64,000 bases of DNA from Capsicum annuum. Its lineage: Eukaryota; Streptophyta; Magnoliopsida; Solanales; Solanaceae. The notes beneath the pieces were generated by a model that had not been told where the DNA came from, made no database searches, and saw only the letters and a list, made by a program, of their open reading frames with translations. Both the position numbers and the translations under genes were made by a program. Location of the stretch: positions 18,861,277 through 18,925,276 of the forward strand of contig NC_061121.1 in the NCBI RefSeq assembly GCF_002878395.1. The letters run 5' to 3'. This document shows, piece after piece, positions 10,801 to 21,099 of this stretch; the stretch's first letter is position 1; the number at the start of each line of letters is the position of its first letter.

Positions 10801-13800
10801 ACATAAAATAATAAACTAAGCATACTAAATAATATAAGAAACCATTGAAATAACTTTATTCATGCTTTGATTTCCAAAAAAAAAAAATATAGAATAAACA
10901 ATACGAATTCGATAAGAACCTGTGTGATGAATTAAACCGAGAAAAGAAGCAAGAACATCATCACCGAAAACTTCAAACGGAATTCCAAACTCAAACTCTA
11001 ACTTTTCTCTCTTTTCTTTTCCTCTCTCTTTTCACCCTGATTTTTATCGTCTGTGTTTTCTCTCTCTTTTTTTTTTTGTTTCTATTTGACTTTTTTTCTA
11101 GTATCTGACAGATAGTGTACGTTTCCTTCTTCTTTTCTGAAAGTGAAAGTCCTTAAATATAGGAAAATATTGGGGTGGGAACAGTTAATATTTTTAGGGG
11201 AAACGGTTATATTTAGACAGATAAGGGGGAAGGGATTTAAAATTTAAATTTTAAAATTTATTTATTTATTTATTTTCTTAAAATATGATAATAGTGATAA
11301 TAAATAAAATAATAATAATAATAATAATCAATATAATAATAACTAATTAATTTTATGTTTAAGAAAAATACAATAAAATTTACAAATAGTTAAAATAAAT
11401 ATAATAAAATAATATTAAAACTACTAGTTTATTTAGTAAAATTGAGAAAATAAAAATATTTTTATTTTTTTATATTATTTTTAAAATTAGAATAAAAATA
11501 TAAACAAGATTCTCAACATTAACTTTATTTAATTTTTTATCTTTTAACAAAAAATTTATTAAAATAAAATAAGAATTTAAATAATATTATATCAAATATA
11601 AATATTTAATATCGAAAAATATATATGTTAAACTAGGGAGGGTCAAAATCACGTGTCTACACTTAACATAACTGGGAAGAAAATTTGCACACCCTTTGCT
11701 AAATTCTTGGCTCCGCCACTAAGTCCTACCACTACACCACAACCCATATTGATGCATGTTAGTTGTTACTCTGTAAACATATAATATACTACTATGTAGT
11801 TAGATTTACATATTTAAAATTAGGCGAAAATATACTACTGAAATAGTTAGTCAAAATGTTTAAAAATAATAGAGTAAATGCACTGTTTTCACCCTGAACT
11901 ATAAATGAAATTACAAGACACTTCCTAACTTAAAGGGGGTCCTATTACCCTGGACTAATTAAAATCATATTTTTGGCAACCTTAAGTGTCTATGTGGTAC
12001 ATACATGTGCCTATGTGGACCTTCAGTATGTTGATTCATGTAGTGTGTCACGTAGGCCTTAAGGTTGTCAAAAATATGATTTTAATTAGTTCAGAGGTAA
12101 TAGGACCCCTTTAAGTTGAAATGTGTCTCCGTAATTTCATTTATAATTGAGAATGAAAATTGTACATTTTCTCAAAATAATTTGACAAATCTTAGTCAAA
12201 GGAAAAATTTGAAACTATTCAAATCAATTAATAGGATAGAGGAAGTATCACTAGAACAAGTCTAAAAGTAATTACCTTAAAAAACTTAAAAGAAGTAAAT
12301 TAGGAGCAGAGTCGGATTCAGAATTTAAATTTTATGAATTTAATTTTCTTGGTTCTTAACACTTAACTCATTATAATTTTCAAATTATGAATTCATATTT
12401 ATTACTCCTTTCGTTTTAAAAAGAATGATTTACTTTTTTTTTAGTTTGTTTCAAAAAGAATGATCCATTTCCTTTTCTGATAATACTTTATTTCAACTTT
12501 ACACATGACATGTTTAGGACCACAAATTAAATAACATTTTGGTAGATTTGACACAACTTTAATTTAAAATCCCAAGATTCAAAAGTCTTCTTTATTTTCT
12601 TAAATTTTTACGCCAAATCAAAATAGGTCATTTTTTTTTAAACTATGAATTATGAGTACTATAAATTTATGCTCGACGATCTAAAGCAAGCTTCCCACTA
12701 GGATTGTCTTTTATTGACTCAAGCATCAATAATCCATACATATCATTAATTATATCAATTTTTCAGTATATGTAAATGAATATTAAAACAAAACTATAAC
12801 TCAAGGAAGACTTTAGTTTAACAATATATAAAGACCCAATTTATACCAGTTGAAAATGATATTGACATAAACCTAATATTAAAGACATTATTGCTTGTAG
12901 TACAGCTAGACTACATCAAAGCTAAAGTTTGAAAATGAACGTAAGTGTAATACCTCTGATTCATCCAAAGAACTTTCCCTATCACAATTTTGTGGCCATT
13001 TTCCATTTTCATAGTTTGGCCATAGACCATGTATACTGAAATCTTCATCAGGTTTTCCAGTAGTTGGATAGCAGCAACTACGCCTCGTGTCACAATAAGA
13101 CCCCGGCCACTACATCATGAAAATACGAAAATTTTCAGGTGATCTGATAGCGTAAAAATTTATTACAATACTATCAGTCAGAAGTATCGAATTCATAATT
13201 AATGAAGGATGTTCAATGAAATTTTTATTCGCTATATATAGTTAAACTTTTGAATCACCTTGACATAATGAAAGTTTTTCGGCGAGTGATAAAGGTATAG
13301 TCCGAATATTTTGAATCAGTTTGGAAAAATTCTTGTTCCACTATTGGTGGCCGCGAACATATTAAATTTATAAACTGTTTAGACACATATGTGACTACCT
13401 GTTCCACTAATGTGTAGCACTGATAGGAATAGATGTTCAGTTAGTTAGTATATTGCTGAGTCAGCCGTATAGGGTATTGAAGGTTGTTAGACAATAATTA
13501 GTTAGGTGCAATGAGGTGTCAAAAAGAATATTCTAGAAGGAGGTAGTTATCAGATATTTTGTATCTCTTTCATAGTCTATATAAGGCACATTATCAGATT
13601 GTAACACGTGATTTTGATGATGAATAAGGTTTACAATTCATTCTCTCATTTCTTCTTCCTTGTTCATGAATTATCAAGTTGTAATACTTGAATTTTCACA
13701 TAAACTCCTGCTACAAAATTAACATAAAGTTAGAGGACATACCTGTTGAACAAAGTAGAAGAAATCAAAGTCTTGTGATGCAACACAAAGAACTAGTAAT

Positions 13801-13853
13801 AAACATTGTACACCAATAATCTTGATCAATAATGATTTTTGAAATTTTATCAT
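4895..13853 (-). CDS. RNALX: S-like T2 ribonuclease, RNase LX type (4 exons)
   Basis: Exons, 5' to 3': 13853-13743, 13109-12954, 6107-5915 and 5148-4895. All introns are GT-AG (phases 0, 0, 1) and they join to 237 codons plus TAA. T2 RNases cut single-stranded RNA through 2',3'-cyclic phosphates. Residues 1-26 form a hydrophobic signal peptide; the mature start QDFDFFYFVQQ is typical of solanaceous S-like RNases. Catalytic block I is FSIHGLWP (His64) and block II is FWSHEWLKHGTC (His117, Glu118, His122). Ten cysteines in the mature part are placed as in the family. The C-terminus is HDEF, the ER-retention-like signal known from tomato RNase LX, which is also 237 residues as I remember it. Known RNase LX is induced in senescence and phosphate starvation; nothing here proves such regulation. 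Oddity: intron 2 is 6.8 kb and full of transposons. S-RNases of self-incompatibility lack HDEF, so an S-like role is much more likely. Confidence 0.95.
6188..6340 (+). mobile_element. truncated hAT-like MITE end
   Basis: The stretch begins cagtggcggatcaaaatttagggg, a common solanaceous MITE terminus (CAGTGGCGGA...). The matching inverted right end is absent; the sequence passes into a Helitron-like start at 6347. It lies in intron 2 of the RNase gene. Confidence 0.5.
6347..7173 (+). mobile_element. Helitron-like nonautonomous element (intron 2)
   Basis: The start, tctataatatattagaagtgtgaa, follows an A. The end is a small hairpin (acgtgc-gag-gcacgt at 7146-7160) followed by gcgattaaactag and then T. 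A|TC...CTAG|T with a 3' hairpin is the Helitron signature, and there is no target duplication. A second aaagtgtgaaagatttttgaaaagtg block at 7045-7075 repeats the start, so a deleted copy may be nested inside. There is no Rep/helicase. A (CT)n(AT)n(AC)n microsatellite occupies 6855-6891. The elements at 35821 and 39133 belong to the same group. Confidence 0.7.
7335..7420 (+). mobile_element. degenerate TS-SINE / RTE-LINE 3' tail fragment
   Basis: The segment caagggtctattggaagcc, then accttccaaccctactaagagtaaggcctg, resembles the shared 3' region of solanaceous RTE LINEs and TS SINEs (a run of GGGTCTATCGGAAACAGCC, then TACC and GGGTAAGGTCTGCG). An intact copy of the same region lies inverted at 42928-43060. 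The terminal (TTG)n is missing here. Confidence 0.4.
8378..8613. mobile_element. Stowaway-like MITE, degenerate
   Basis: The left part ctatcccaatttttatgagacactttcctttttag and the right part ataaattagggcggaggaagtaat are the two ends of a familiar Stowaway consensus, with mutations in the left terminus. It lies in intron 2 of the RNase gene. Confidence 0.6.
9052..11721. mobile_element. MITE with GTGGCGGAGCC ends, host of a solo LTR
   Basis: The left end is tgggcggagccacc and the inverted right end is ggctccgccacta. It is flanked by agtcccacca (9042-9051) and agtcctacca (11722-11731), an 8-10 bp target duplication made of SINE sequence. Without the solo LTR inside, the element would be only about 180 bp. 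The termini fit a widespread solanaceous hAT- or Mutator-type MITE; the superfamily depends on the exact duplication length. Confidence 0.7.
9173..11661. mobile_element. solo LTR, 2.5 kb, in RNase intron 2
   Basis: It starts TGTCACACTCC and ends GTGTCTACA, and is flanked on both sides by CTTAA (9168-9172 and 11662-11666). No gag-pol is inside, and a single LTR with one perfect 5-bp duplication means intra-element recombination. The end acgtgtctaca is the same as that of the Tat-lineage LTRs at 16394 and 30438, so it may come from a related family. About 11.3-11.6 kb is nearly pure A/T. Confidence 0.85.
11873..12172. mobile_element. foldback MITE with ~125-bp arms
   Basis: The left arm (gagtaaatgcactgttttcacc onward to about 12000) and the right arm (about 12048-12172) are inverted copies: ataaatgaaattac, taaaggggtcctattacc, actaattaaaatcatatttttg and caaccttaag all recur in reverse. 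The short loop contains catgtgcctatgtgg. This is a typical foldback MITE; its transcript would form a long hairpin inside the RNase pre-mRNA. Confidence 0.8.
12405..12660. mobile_element. Stowaway-like MITE, degenerate
   Basis: The left end, tactcctttcgttttaaaaagaatgat, and the internal gccaaatcaaaataggtcatttttt match a known Stowaway pattern. The right CGGAGGGAGTA terminus has decayed to ctatgaattatgagtac. It lies in intron 2 of the RNase gene. Confidence 0.55.
13415..13690 (+). other. LTR-like fragment in RNase intron 1
   Basis: The run tgataggaatagatgttcagttagttag, a TATA-like tctatataaggcac and a pyrimidine-rich tail (cattctctcatttcttcttccttg) resemble a small copia-type LTR. I could not find a matching target duplication, so the boundaries are uncertain. 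Confidence 0.35.
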
Positions 13854-13974
13854 TTTCTAGTTTAACTCTTCCTTCAATAAACTTTTTAATTTGCTTCAAA
13901 GCTTTGTTTTCTTTTAGGGTGAGTAAATGGAAAGAAAATATATTTGGTAATATTAGTTTGACATAGTTGTGTCT

Positions 13975-13983
13975 CAATTTATA
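13975..13983 (-). promoter_or_regulatory. TATA box of the RNase gene
   Basis: On the minus strand TATAAATTG lies about 125 bp before the ATG at 13853. The space between is free of upstream ATG codons in good context and is A-rich, as a plant leader would be. A second candidate, tatatatag near 14115, is farther away. I saw no other regulatory motif I would defend. Confidence 0.55.
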
Positions 13984-14039
13984 GGCAAACAAGATACATC
14001 GTAGAAGGAATATCCTGATAAGCATATGCCAACTAAACT

Positions 14040-15628
14040 AATTGGTAAGAAAGAAAAATTATTTAAAATATTGTTGCTTGTTCAGAGTAATATCAAGCCC
14101 ATGTGTCAATATCTATATATATTCATGTGTTTTAAGTTTTTGGGATTACGCATTAATTAATTAGCTTCTACTTCTCTATATTCATGAACAATTTAAACCT
14201 AATAAATTACACCCTTGCCTCATTTTAACTGTTGTTTTAGTTCCTTTCGTGTTCATTAAAAAAGATAATAAACATAAAATATAGTTAACTAAGTTAATAA
14301 AAGTATATTCATTTAGTTAACTCAGTTAATAAAAGTATATTCATTTTAAATTACTATACAGCAAACAACAATAAATTACCCAGTAGATTCTCTACAAGTA
14401 AGTGGTAGTGAATTTTTATAAATTGCGAGGCACGGAAACCAATGATATGTCTTTATACTAGGCATTTATATTTTTTTAAAATTGATATAAACAACGCTAC
14501 AAAAAGATCGAATTGTGCACTTAATTTGACGCTGAGCAATTTACTTAGGGGGCTTGGAATCAATCCCTACTTAATTCATTTTTTTCCTTAATGGTGCATC
14601 CATGTTAAAATTCTAGATTCACCTTTACAAGTGAGGTATGAAAAATGTGAGAAAGTTCGCCAATTTTACTTCAATATTTATGAGGTAAAGAAGTTGTTTC
14701 TGATAGATCCTCAACTAAAAATTCATTTTTCACAAAATGGTTTAAAGAGAAGCAAGAGCGAAAAGTAAGATGAAGATATTGAGAAAGAAAACTACAGTAA
14801 GGATAACTAAAGTGAAAGGAATAACGGTAGTAATAAACTTGAAGCAAAAAATTATGCTAACATAATAGTAAAGAAAAACAATATGAATTTCAATAGTTTG
14901 GAGTTCGATTGCAAAAAATTTTGATATTTTGCATAATTATTAAAATCTCGATTTTGGGTCTATCGAGATATATATTTAGCTCATGATACACTCAATGAAG
15001 ATACATTTTTTCCTTTATAAAGATACATAATTAGCTCTCCATACATTTTTTTTATTTTGGATTTGTCGAGATACATAATTAGCTCCCAATACATTCAACT
15101 AAAATACATAATTAGTTGAGATTGTATTACTTTGTAAGGATGGGAATTTATATAAATATGATAAGTTAAGGTGTATGTTTATGTTATTTTTACGAATACT
15201 AATGATCAAGTAAGGGAACAGGCAAATACTCTAGACTGACATTAAGGATATAGTTAAAAATAATTACCAATTTTAGTCTTGATTTCTAAATTGATGATTA
15301 TTTTTTAAACAACTTTTCTGAACTATAAATTGACTGGTTATTTGGGATGGAGGGATGGGAGTACCAGATAGATTCCTAATTAAGTTTTGAATCAATCAAC
15401 CTGTAAATATAAAAATAAGTTTATCTAAAAGGAATATTTCAATTTTAAAAAAGGGAATTAAATTGCTATACATTTTCTAGCTGGGAAGTTCAATTGGACG
15501 TTAAGTAAGAAAACGTAAGTCTTGAGCTACGTTTGAATATTAGTGAATAATAGTTTGTGTTTTTTCATGATCAAGCAAGAAAAATTCTAATTTTCTACTA
15601 TCATAGAAGAGTTGGAAGAGCTCGTAGC
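14040..15628. other. intergenic spacer, AT-rich
   Basis: No gene is seen upstream of the RNase gene before the LTR element. At 14960-15120 the phrase gatacataattagctc occurs three times with catacattttttt between, which looks like a decayed MITE or short tandem repeat. Confidence 0.4.
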
Positions 15629-15633
15629 GGCTC

Positions 15634-16394
15634 TGTTTGCAACAAATTTTCGTGGTGCGGAAAATTAACTGCAAGCAAAAATAAAAATAAACAAAAAAAT
15701 AATTTTATTTAAAGTAATTTTGTGGGTACAATTCCGTTATTCTCTCGATTCTTCTCTCCTAAGCTTTTCCATAATTTGAGGGCCTTTGTAGCGTAATTCT
15801 CGAACTTCCGGATGATTTGAGCCTCCTAAAATGTATTTGGATCTCCAGAAATTGTTTGACAGCACTTCGTCTTGTCGAGTTGATCTCCGGGTAAAACTCC
15901 GTTAGTCAATTCGTTGAAGAGCTGTGTAGTCCAATGCTTGTAGAATGACCTCAGAAAATTGTGTAACTCTCCTATTTATAGTTGTAGGGGGTAGGCAGTC
16001 CAAGTGTAAATAACCTCTTCTGCCTCATTTTGATTGGTCCTTTCAATTTTCAAGCTTATCATAAATGTTATGTGACAAGGTTGCTTGTGATTGACCAAAA
16101 ACATGTCATTTGGGACACTTGGCGACATTTCATTGGTTCTTGAACTTGACTTGGATTGCCACATCACTTGATGTGTGTTGTCTTGCTTCATTGGTCTTTA
16201 ATTTAACTGGAATGTCACGTCACTTGACACGTGGTATAAGTTTGGGCCTCAAGCTAAGATGAACCTTGAAGTCCTTAATGAGGAAATAAATGAGCCTATT
16301 ATTTTAATAGCCCAAAATAATTTTAGGCCCACTAAAATATGGGTCAAATCCAATTTTTATATGAATTTGACCCAATAAATTTTACGTGTCTACA
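15634..16394 (-). repeat. 3' LTR of the Tat element
   Basis: It is 761 bp long. On the minus strand it starts TGTAGACACGTAAAA and ends GCAAACA. It matches the copy at 29441-30438 throughout, including tctctcgattcttctctcctaagct and gtgatgtgtgttgt-like blocks. A cctatttatagttgtagg segment may hold the promoter TATA. Confidence 0.92.
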
Positions 16395-16410
16395 GATGCC
16401 CCCTACTTCA
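16395..16410 (-). other. polypurine tract
   Basis: On the minus strand AAGTAGGGGGCATC directly precedes the 3' LTR, where plus-strand priming of reverse transcription should occur. Confidence 0.75.
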
Positions 16411-17039
16411 AAGCTCGTCAAGGTGTTTGATTTATCGAACCTGTTAGAGACGAGATTTGAAGTATTTGTGGAGCCCTCTTTTTTTTTTTTGCAAGACTTG
16501 AACACTTTGTCGAAATTCGACTCCTCGAAGTCATCATAATCTAGGTAGAATAATGTGAATCTATTCCTTAGGAGTGTAAAAATCTGTTTAAAACTAAATA
16601 TATCCAAATCTTGTAGAATTCGGGTATTTGTCTTATATCAAATTTTAATAGGATTAAATAATGATGTTATCTCACTTCGAAAAGTATTAGGAATTTGACT
16701 TGTTTTGGACACTTGGATGTCCTAGTTCTTCTTGAAGACAACTTGTTCAACAAATTCCTTTTTAAAATCAAACTGGGGACTTTCAGGATCTATAAAAGAA
16801 CATCACCGCTCCATTTAGTCATTGTAATTCAGCCTGAGCAGAAATTCAACTCCCGTTCTTCTCCTCCTTTTGCTTTTTTTTTTTTTTTCATAATTGACCT
16901 TTTGGGCACTTTGGGGCATCTTTGGAAGAAGCTTCATAACGCATCGTGAAGGTGTCTGAATCATGAACGGCTTATCGTGTTGGAAATTCGACTCGCAAGG
17001 CTACGTTCTACGAGAAAACCATGCTCAATTTAACTCCAG

Positions 17040-17745
17040 ATCTGCGCAGGTATCATTTCAAAATCAGACCTTCAATTCTGTTTTGTCACTTTTTACTTGT
17101 TCTGAGCAGTCTCACAAAAACTCTCATATCTTGACATATGAATATCAAAATCAGGAGCCGTTTTTTGCGTTGGAAACTAAACTCGTAGATCTACATCTCA
17201 CAGAAACCAGCATCAAATTGCATCTGAATCGTCCCAGATATCTCTCCAAAACGGACTTTTACTCATGGTTTGCTATTTATTTAAGCTTTGTACAGAGTCG
17301 CAATAAATTTCATATCTCGATGAGGAAGTATCGAAATCAGGTGTCGTTTCTTGTATTGGAAAGTATATTTGTAGATCTACGTCCATCATGGAAACTAGAA
17401 TCAGATTTCATTCGAATCATCCCAGATATCCCTCCAAAGACGATCTTCTAATCTTGGTTTGCTAGTTATTTCAACGTTGCATAGTGTCACGATAAATTTC
17501 ATATCTCTACATGGAAGAATCAGAATCAGGTGTCGTTTTTTGAATTGGAAAGTAGATTTGTATAGATACATCTCACATGGAAACTACAATCATATTGCAT
17601 TTAATCATCCCAGATATCGCTCCAAAGATAGACTTCTAATCTTGGTTTGCTAGTTATTTCAGTTTTGCGCAACGTCACGATAATTTTCATATCTCGACGT
17701 GGAAGTATTGAAATCAGGTGTCATTTTTTGCTTTGGAAAGTAAAC
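17040..17745. repeat. tandem array, ~188-bp period, ~4 copies
   Basis: The phrase ttcatatctcgacgtggaagtat...aaatcaggtgtcgtttttt recurs at about 17124, 17308, 17498 and 17687. Between them, catctcacatggaaac, atcccagatatc and cttggtttgctagttatttc repeat in order. Short open frames across it only reflect the repeat. It lies in the 3' region of the Tat element, downstream of the antisense ORF. Confidence 0.85.
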
Positions 17746-18139
17746 TTATAGATCGTTTAATTTAATGTTTTTGGAAGGTCTTCAAACAAAGAGAGGATAT
17801 CTTCAGTGCTTTGAAAATATGGTGAATTTTCGTGACCAAACGACACCATATCCTCTACTTGAAATAGTAAACGATGAATGATATTCTCTTGCTAGTGTCC
17901 TTACCTTGAAAGTTCATCCTCCGGTAATAGATGCCTTCCCGCTTGATAGAGGATCGCCTGACATGACCCTTCATCTAGATAAATGATCGACAAAAGAAGA
18001 AATTAGCGTCCTTGACCTTAATAAGTTATTAATACTACTGCTTTTGTGTTGCATTCATCTACACATGACAAAGAATCTACTGCTACCTATCCCAAAGGCT
18101 CGAATAAGGGCCTTTGTACATGTAATTATCCCCAATTAG

Positions 18140-20790
18140 GCTTTGGTGAGTTTTGTTATATTACTTGTTATAAGGAGTGGGTAGAGGATGTACTTAGCCG
18201 TAGCAAGGAGGTGCTGGAATGAACTAAGATTTATAATTTTGTTTTTTCCTCCTTATTCATGTACGACATCAACGAGAATGTTTTGTAGGCCTTTTGTGAA
18301 CTTTGGCATTCCTCAACTAATGCAATATGTGTCGGCATTGGTAAACTTTCTATTTCATTGTGGGATATGCGTATGATTGGGGGCCTTCCAATACACGGAA
18401 CTTTCTTTGATGAATTCGTCCCTTCGACCCAAGAATTGACACAAACAGATCAGCAAGGAAAGTCATTTTTTCCTAAAACTTGTGCTTACTTATTTTTAGC
18501 CTTCTATCGGCTTTCAAATAGTGCGTCTAAGGATATTTCTGTCTGTGATTGGGTGAATTTTTGGTTCAAAAGGCTGTATCAGTACAAAGATCCTGCACCA
18601 CGAGGCCCTAAATAGCAAGATAAACCAAAGTCAAATTACAGTCCCAACGGCTACATTGATATGTCATTTTTACCGCGAATAGAAGAAGAGAACGTCCCTT
18701 TCGTCGAGTTAGGTGTGGAAGGGTCTCTTAGAGAAGAGACGAACTTGGCTTCTTTTCTTGCTTACTGGATTTGGAAGTTCGTTCTTCCAATTAAGAAACT
18801 TAACCACATCCGTCCTAGCGTCTTTAAGATTGCAAGTCTAATGGCTTATGGGGTGAGGTTTGCACTAGCGATTCCCAGGCTTGACAGAGATCACAACTTC
18901 AACAAATCTAATTACAGGAGACATATTTTTTCCAATACAATATGTCTATGGATGGATTGGTGCGTATTTTAACTCCTACTATCAAGCACGTCATTACAAT
19001 GGTGCTCGTATGTGTAGGATTACTGAGGAAATGATGGATAGAAGCTTTGATCTTTCTGGTGCAAGACAGTTATTTCAGAATGTCAATATCTGCAGTCTCC
19101 CTACCTTGGCCATGTTACAACTCAAGGAGTTGTTCATAGCAGAAAACAGAGAGTTATCTAGTTTTTGGAATGATTATTTCATTAGTCTTTGTTCGAGCTA
19201 TGTTACCCTTAGTTGTGATGATCACTTTGTCATGGAGCCTTACAGTACTCATAGATTCAGCCAACAGTTTGGATTTGTTCAAGACCTGCCCGGGAACTTC
19301 ATCAAACGAGCATATGATAGCACACTAACAAAATTAACACAACTTTAGGACTCTTGTACTCGTCTTAGTAGTTCTTTAATCATTAGTATACCACCACGTC
19401 CTGAAAGGCCTCTAACGACTAATAGGTATGCAAATTGGTGGTATATTGGTCGAACAAACTTTGTTGGGCAGAATAAAATTATCTTGAAAGTCCTCTTTTA
19501 TCCATCGAAACAAGGTAAGTCTTCCACTTTCTCCCTTGTTAAGTCAAAGACGAGCCCGTTGTCTTCTAAGTCTTCACTATCAAGGGGTAAGTTGGTGAAA
19601 ACTGGAAAAGGATCAAGTCGTCCTTCATTGTAATTGAATGACACTCCTTCTGTGGCTTCGAACATGACTCATAACCGAAATAATGATTCTTCTTTGCTTG
19701 ATATTAATAGTGGAAAGATGCCAACCAAAATACCACTCAAAGATAAGATTCCGCCTATCCGCATAGTTAATGAAGTTGTAGATGTTAATGGTGATACTAG
19801 CTCAATGGAAGGAATCAAGACCAACATTGGAAGCGCAAAAAAAAAGGGTAAAATACCAATCTAGCGAGTTTGTTGATTTGGACATTGCTACTATAGATAG
19901 TGAGACATTTTCTGTTAATGACCCTAGCTCTATTATTCCATTGCCTGAACTCGCAGAACAAGTAAGATTATTTTTTTTATTTTATTTTGTAAAAAAATAA
20001 TAATAATACCCAACTAATATTTCTCCTTTTTTAAGCTGGATCTCCAAGGCATTTCTACTGATACGCTTAATGACATTTTTTATGGCGTTACGAGTCCAAG
20101 TTTCCTTGATACATCTTCTCCTCCTGTCACAGAAGCTTTGATAAAAAATATAGAGGTTGTGGCTGTCCAAGCTAAGTTGCCTAAAGTTCATGAGCCTTCA
20201 TTGTGTTTATCGTCATTTGTTGCTCCAAATTTTGTACCACAAGAGATGATCTCTTCTTTCAAGAAGTCTTACATTCTTTAAATGTGTGGTGCACTACATG
20301 AATGGCTAACCATGTTCTCCGTTGAATCTTCGAACGACTTCTCAAAGTTGAAAAATAGTGTGAACATGCTTATGGAGGACCTCAAATGGACACTATCAAT
20401 ACCTCTATTCTAGAGGACTCTATTAATGTTTTCAAAAAAATATATAAGAAGTATGACACTATGAAGTCATCTTCATCCCAAAAAATAACTAAAAAGAATC
20501 ATAAAAAATTATTCTCTGATGTGCAATAAGTCCTTGTTAATGCAAAAGAGGAAAACACCAAGAAACGGGTGCGCAGGGAGGATCTCCAATCAAATCTTGC
20601 TATGTTTAATGAAGAACTGAAGCTCTTATATACGAGGAGGGAGAAGCCCATTTCATGCATAAAAGAGTAGAAAGAGCATTTGTCTAAAAGTCAACAGAAG
20701 ATTATCACTTTCGAGGGTGAGCTTCATGCAATTAGAGAGAAACATCCATTATCCAAAGACGAAGTGGAGACACTAACTGAATGAGGCGGT
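18140..20790 (+). pseudogene. antisense ORF with plant mobile domain, decayed
   Basis: This frame runs opposite to gag-pol inside the Tat element. In order, shifting frames: LSRSKEVLE near 18193; SLWDMRMIGGLPIHGTFFDE at 18354-18412, the start of a plant mobile domain (PMD); QGKSFFPKTCAYLFLAF (18450-18500); VPFVELGVEGSLR (18690); FVLPIKKLNHIRPSVFKIASL; YGWIGAYF (18940); and SRHSLPTLAM-like text to about 19345. After 19630 comes a low-similarity part, with a possible intron at about 19962-20033 (gtaag...ttttttaag), then a charged, coiled-coil-like end at about 20300-20780. PMD proteins are encoded both by host genes (MAIN) and by Tat-lineage aORFs. Stops and frameshifts near 18350, 18610, 18900 and 20280 show it is not functional. 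Its role in the elements is unknown. Confidence 0.75.
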
Positions 20791-21099
20791 TGAGGTGAGT
20801 CGTCAGAAAATTCTAGAATTTCAAATTTTTCCATAGTTTAGATATTTGCTTAGTATTCTTTTTTTATTTCTTATTATGATGCAGTGACATTTCTGCCTTT
20901 GGTGCAATAAAGTGACATTTAGCTTTTATTTAAATATCATTGCGTCTGTTTTCTTTTTTAAATGACCAAGCTAGATGAATTTGCCCCGAATCACGAATAA
21001 AATTTGAGCTCTATTGACAACATGTATCAAAATCAAACTTCTTCCCAATTAACCGAAATTAATTTTTTTGAAGTTAACCATGAATCTGTCCAATTTCAT

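Larger units (their letters stand above)
8888..11755 (+). mobile_element. tRNA-derived SINE split by a nested insertion
   Basis: The SINE body is in two parts, 8888-9051 (ggatttggtgtccg to ggagcagtcccacca) and 11732-11755 (ctacaccacaacccatattgatgc). It contains a box-B-like aaacccgagacctctgg and the conserved 3' end caccacaaccca known to me from a solanaceous SINE family. The outer flanks carry atgttagttttt (8876-8887) and atgttagttgtt (11756-11767), a 12-bp target duplication with one mismatch. A MITE of 2.67 kb was later inserted in its 3' third. Confidence 0.75.

Noticed and set aside
12911..13093. Minus-strand frame starting MTRGVVAAIQLL
   Set aside because: It is the wrong frame of RNase exon 2; the right frame gives FSIHGLWP and joins exons 1 and 3 in phase.
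4895..13853. S-locus S-RNase
   Set aside because: The sequence and HDEF end fit S-like RNase LX. The hypervariable regions and single-intron structure of S-RNases are not seen.
13765..14025. 86-codon minus-strand frame
   Set aside because: It overlaps RNase exon 1 in another frame; the exon 1 frame gives a signal peptide followed by QDFDFFYFVQQ.
16963..17653. Open frames of 162 and 64 codons
   Set aside because: They run across the ~188-bp tandem array, and the protein repeats with the DNA period; it lies in the noncoding 3' region of the Tat element.
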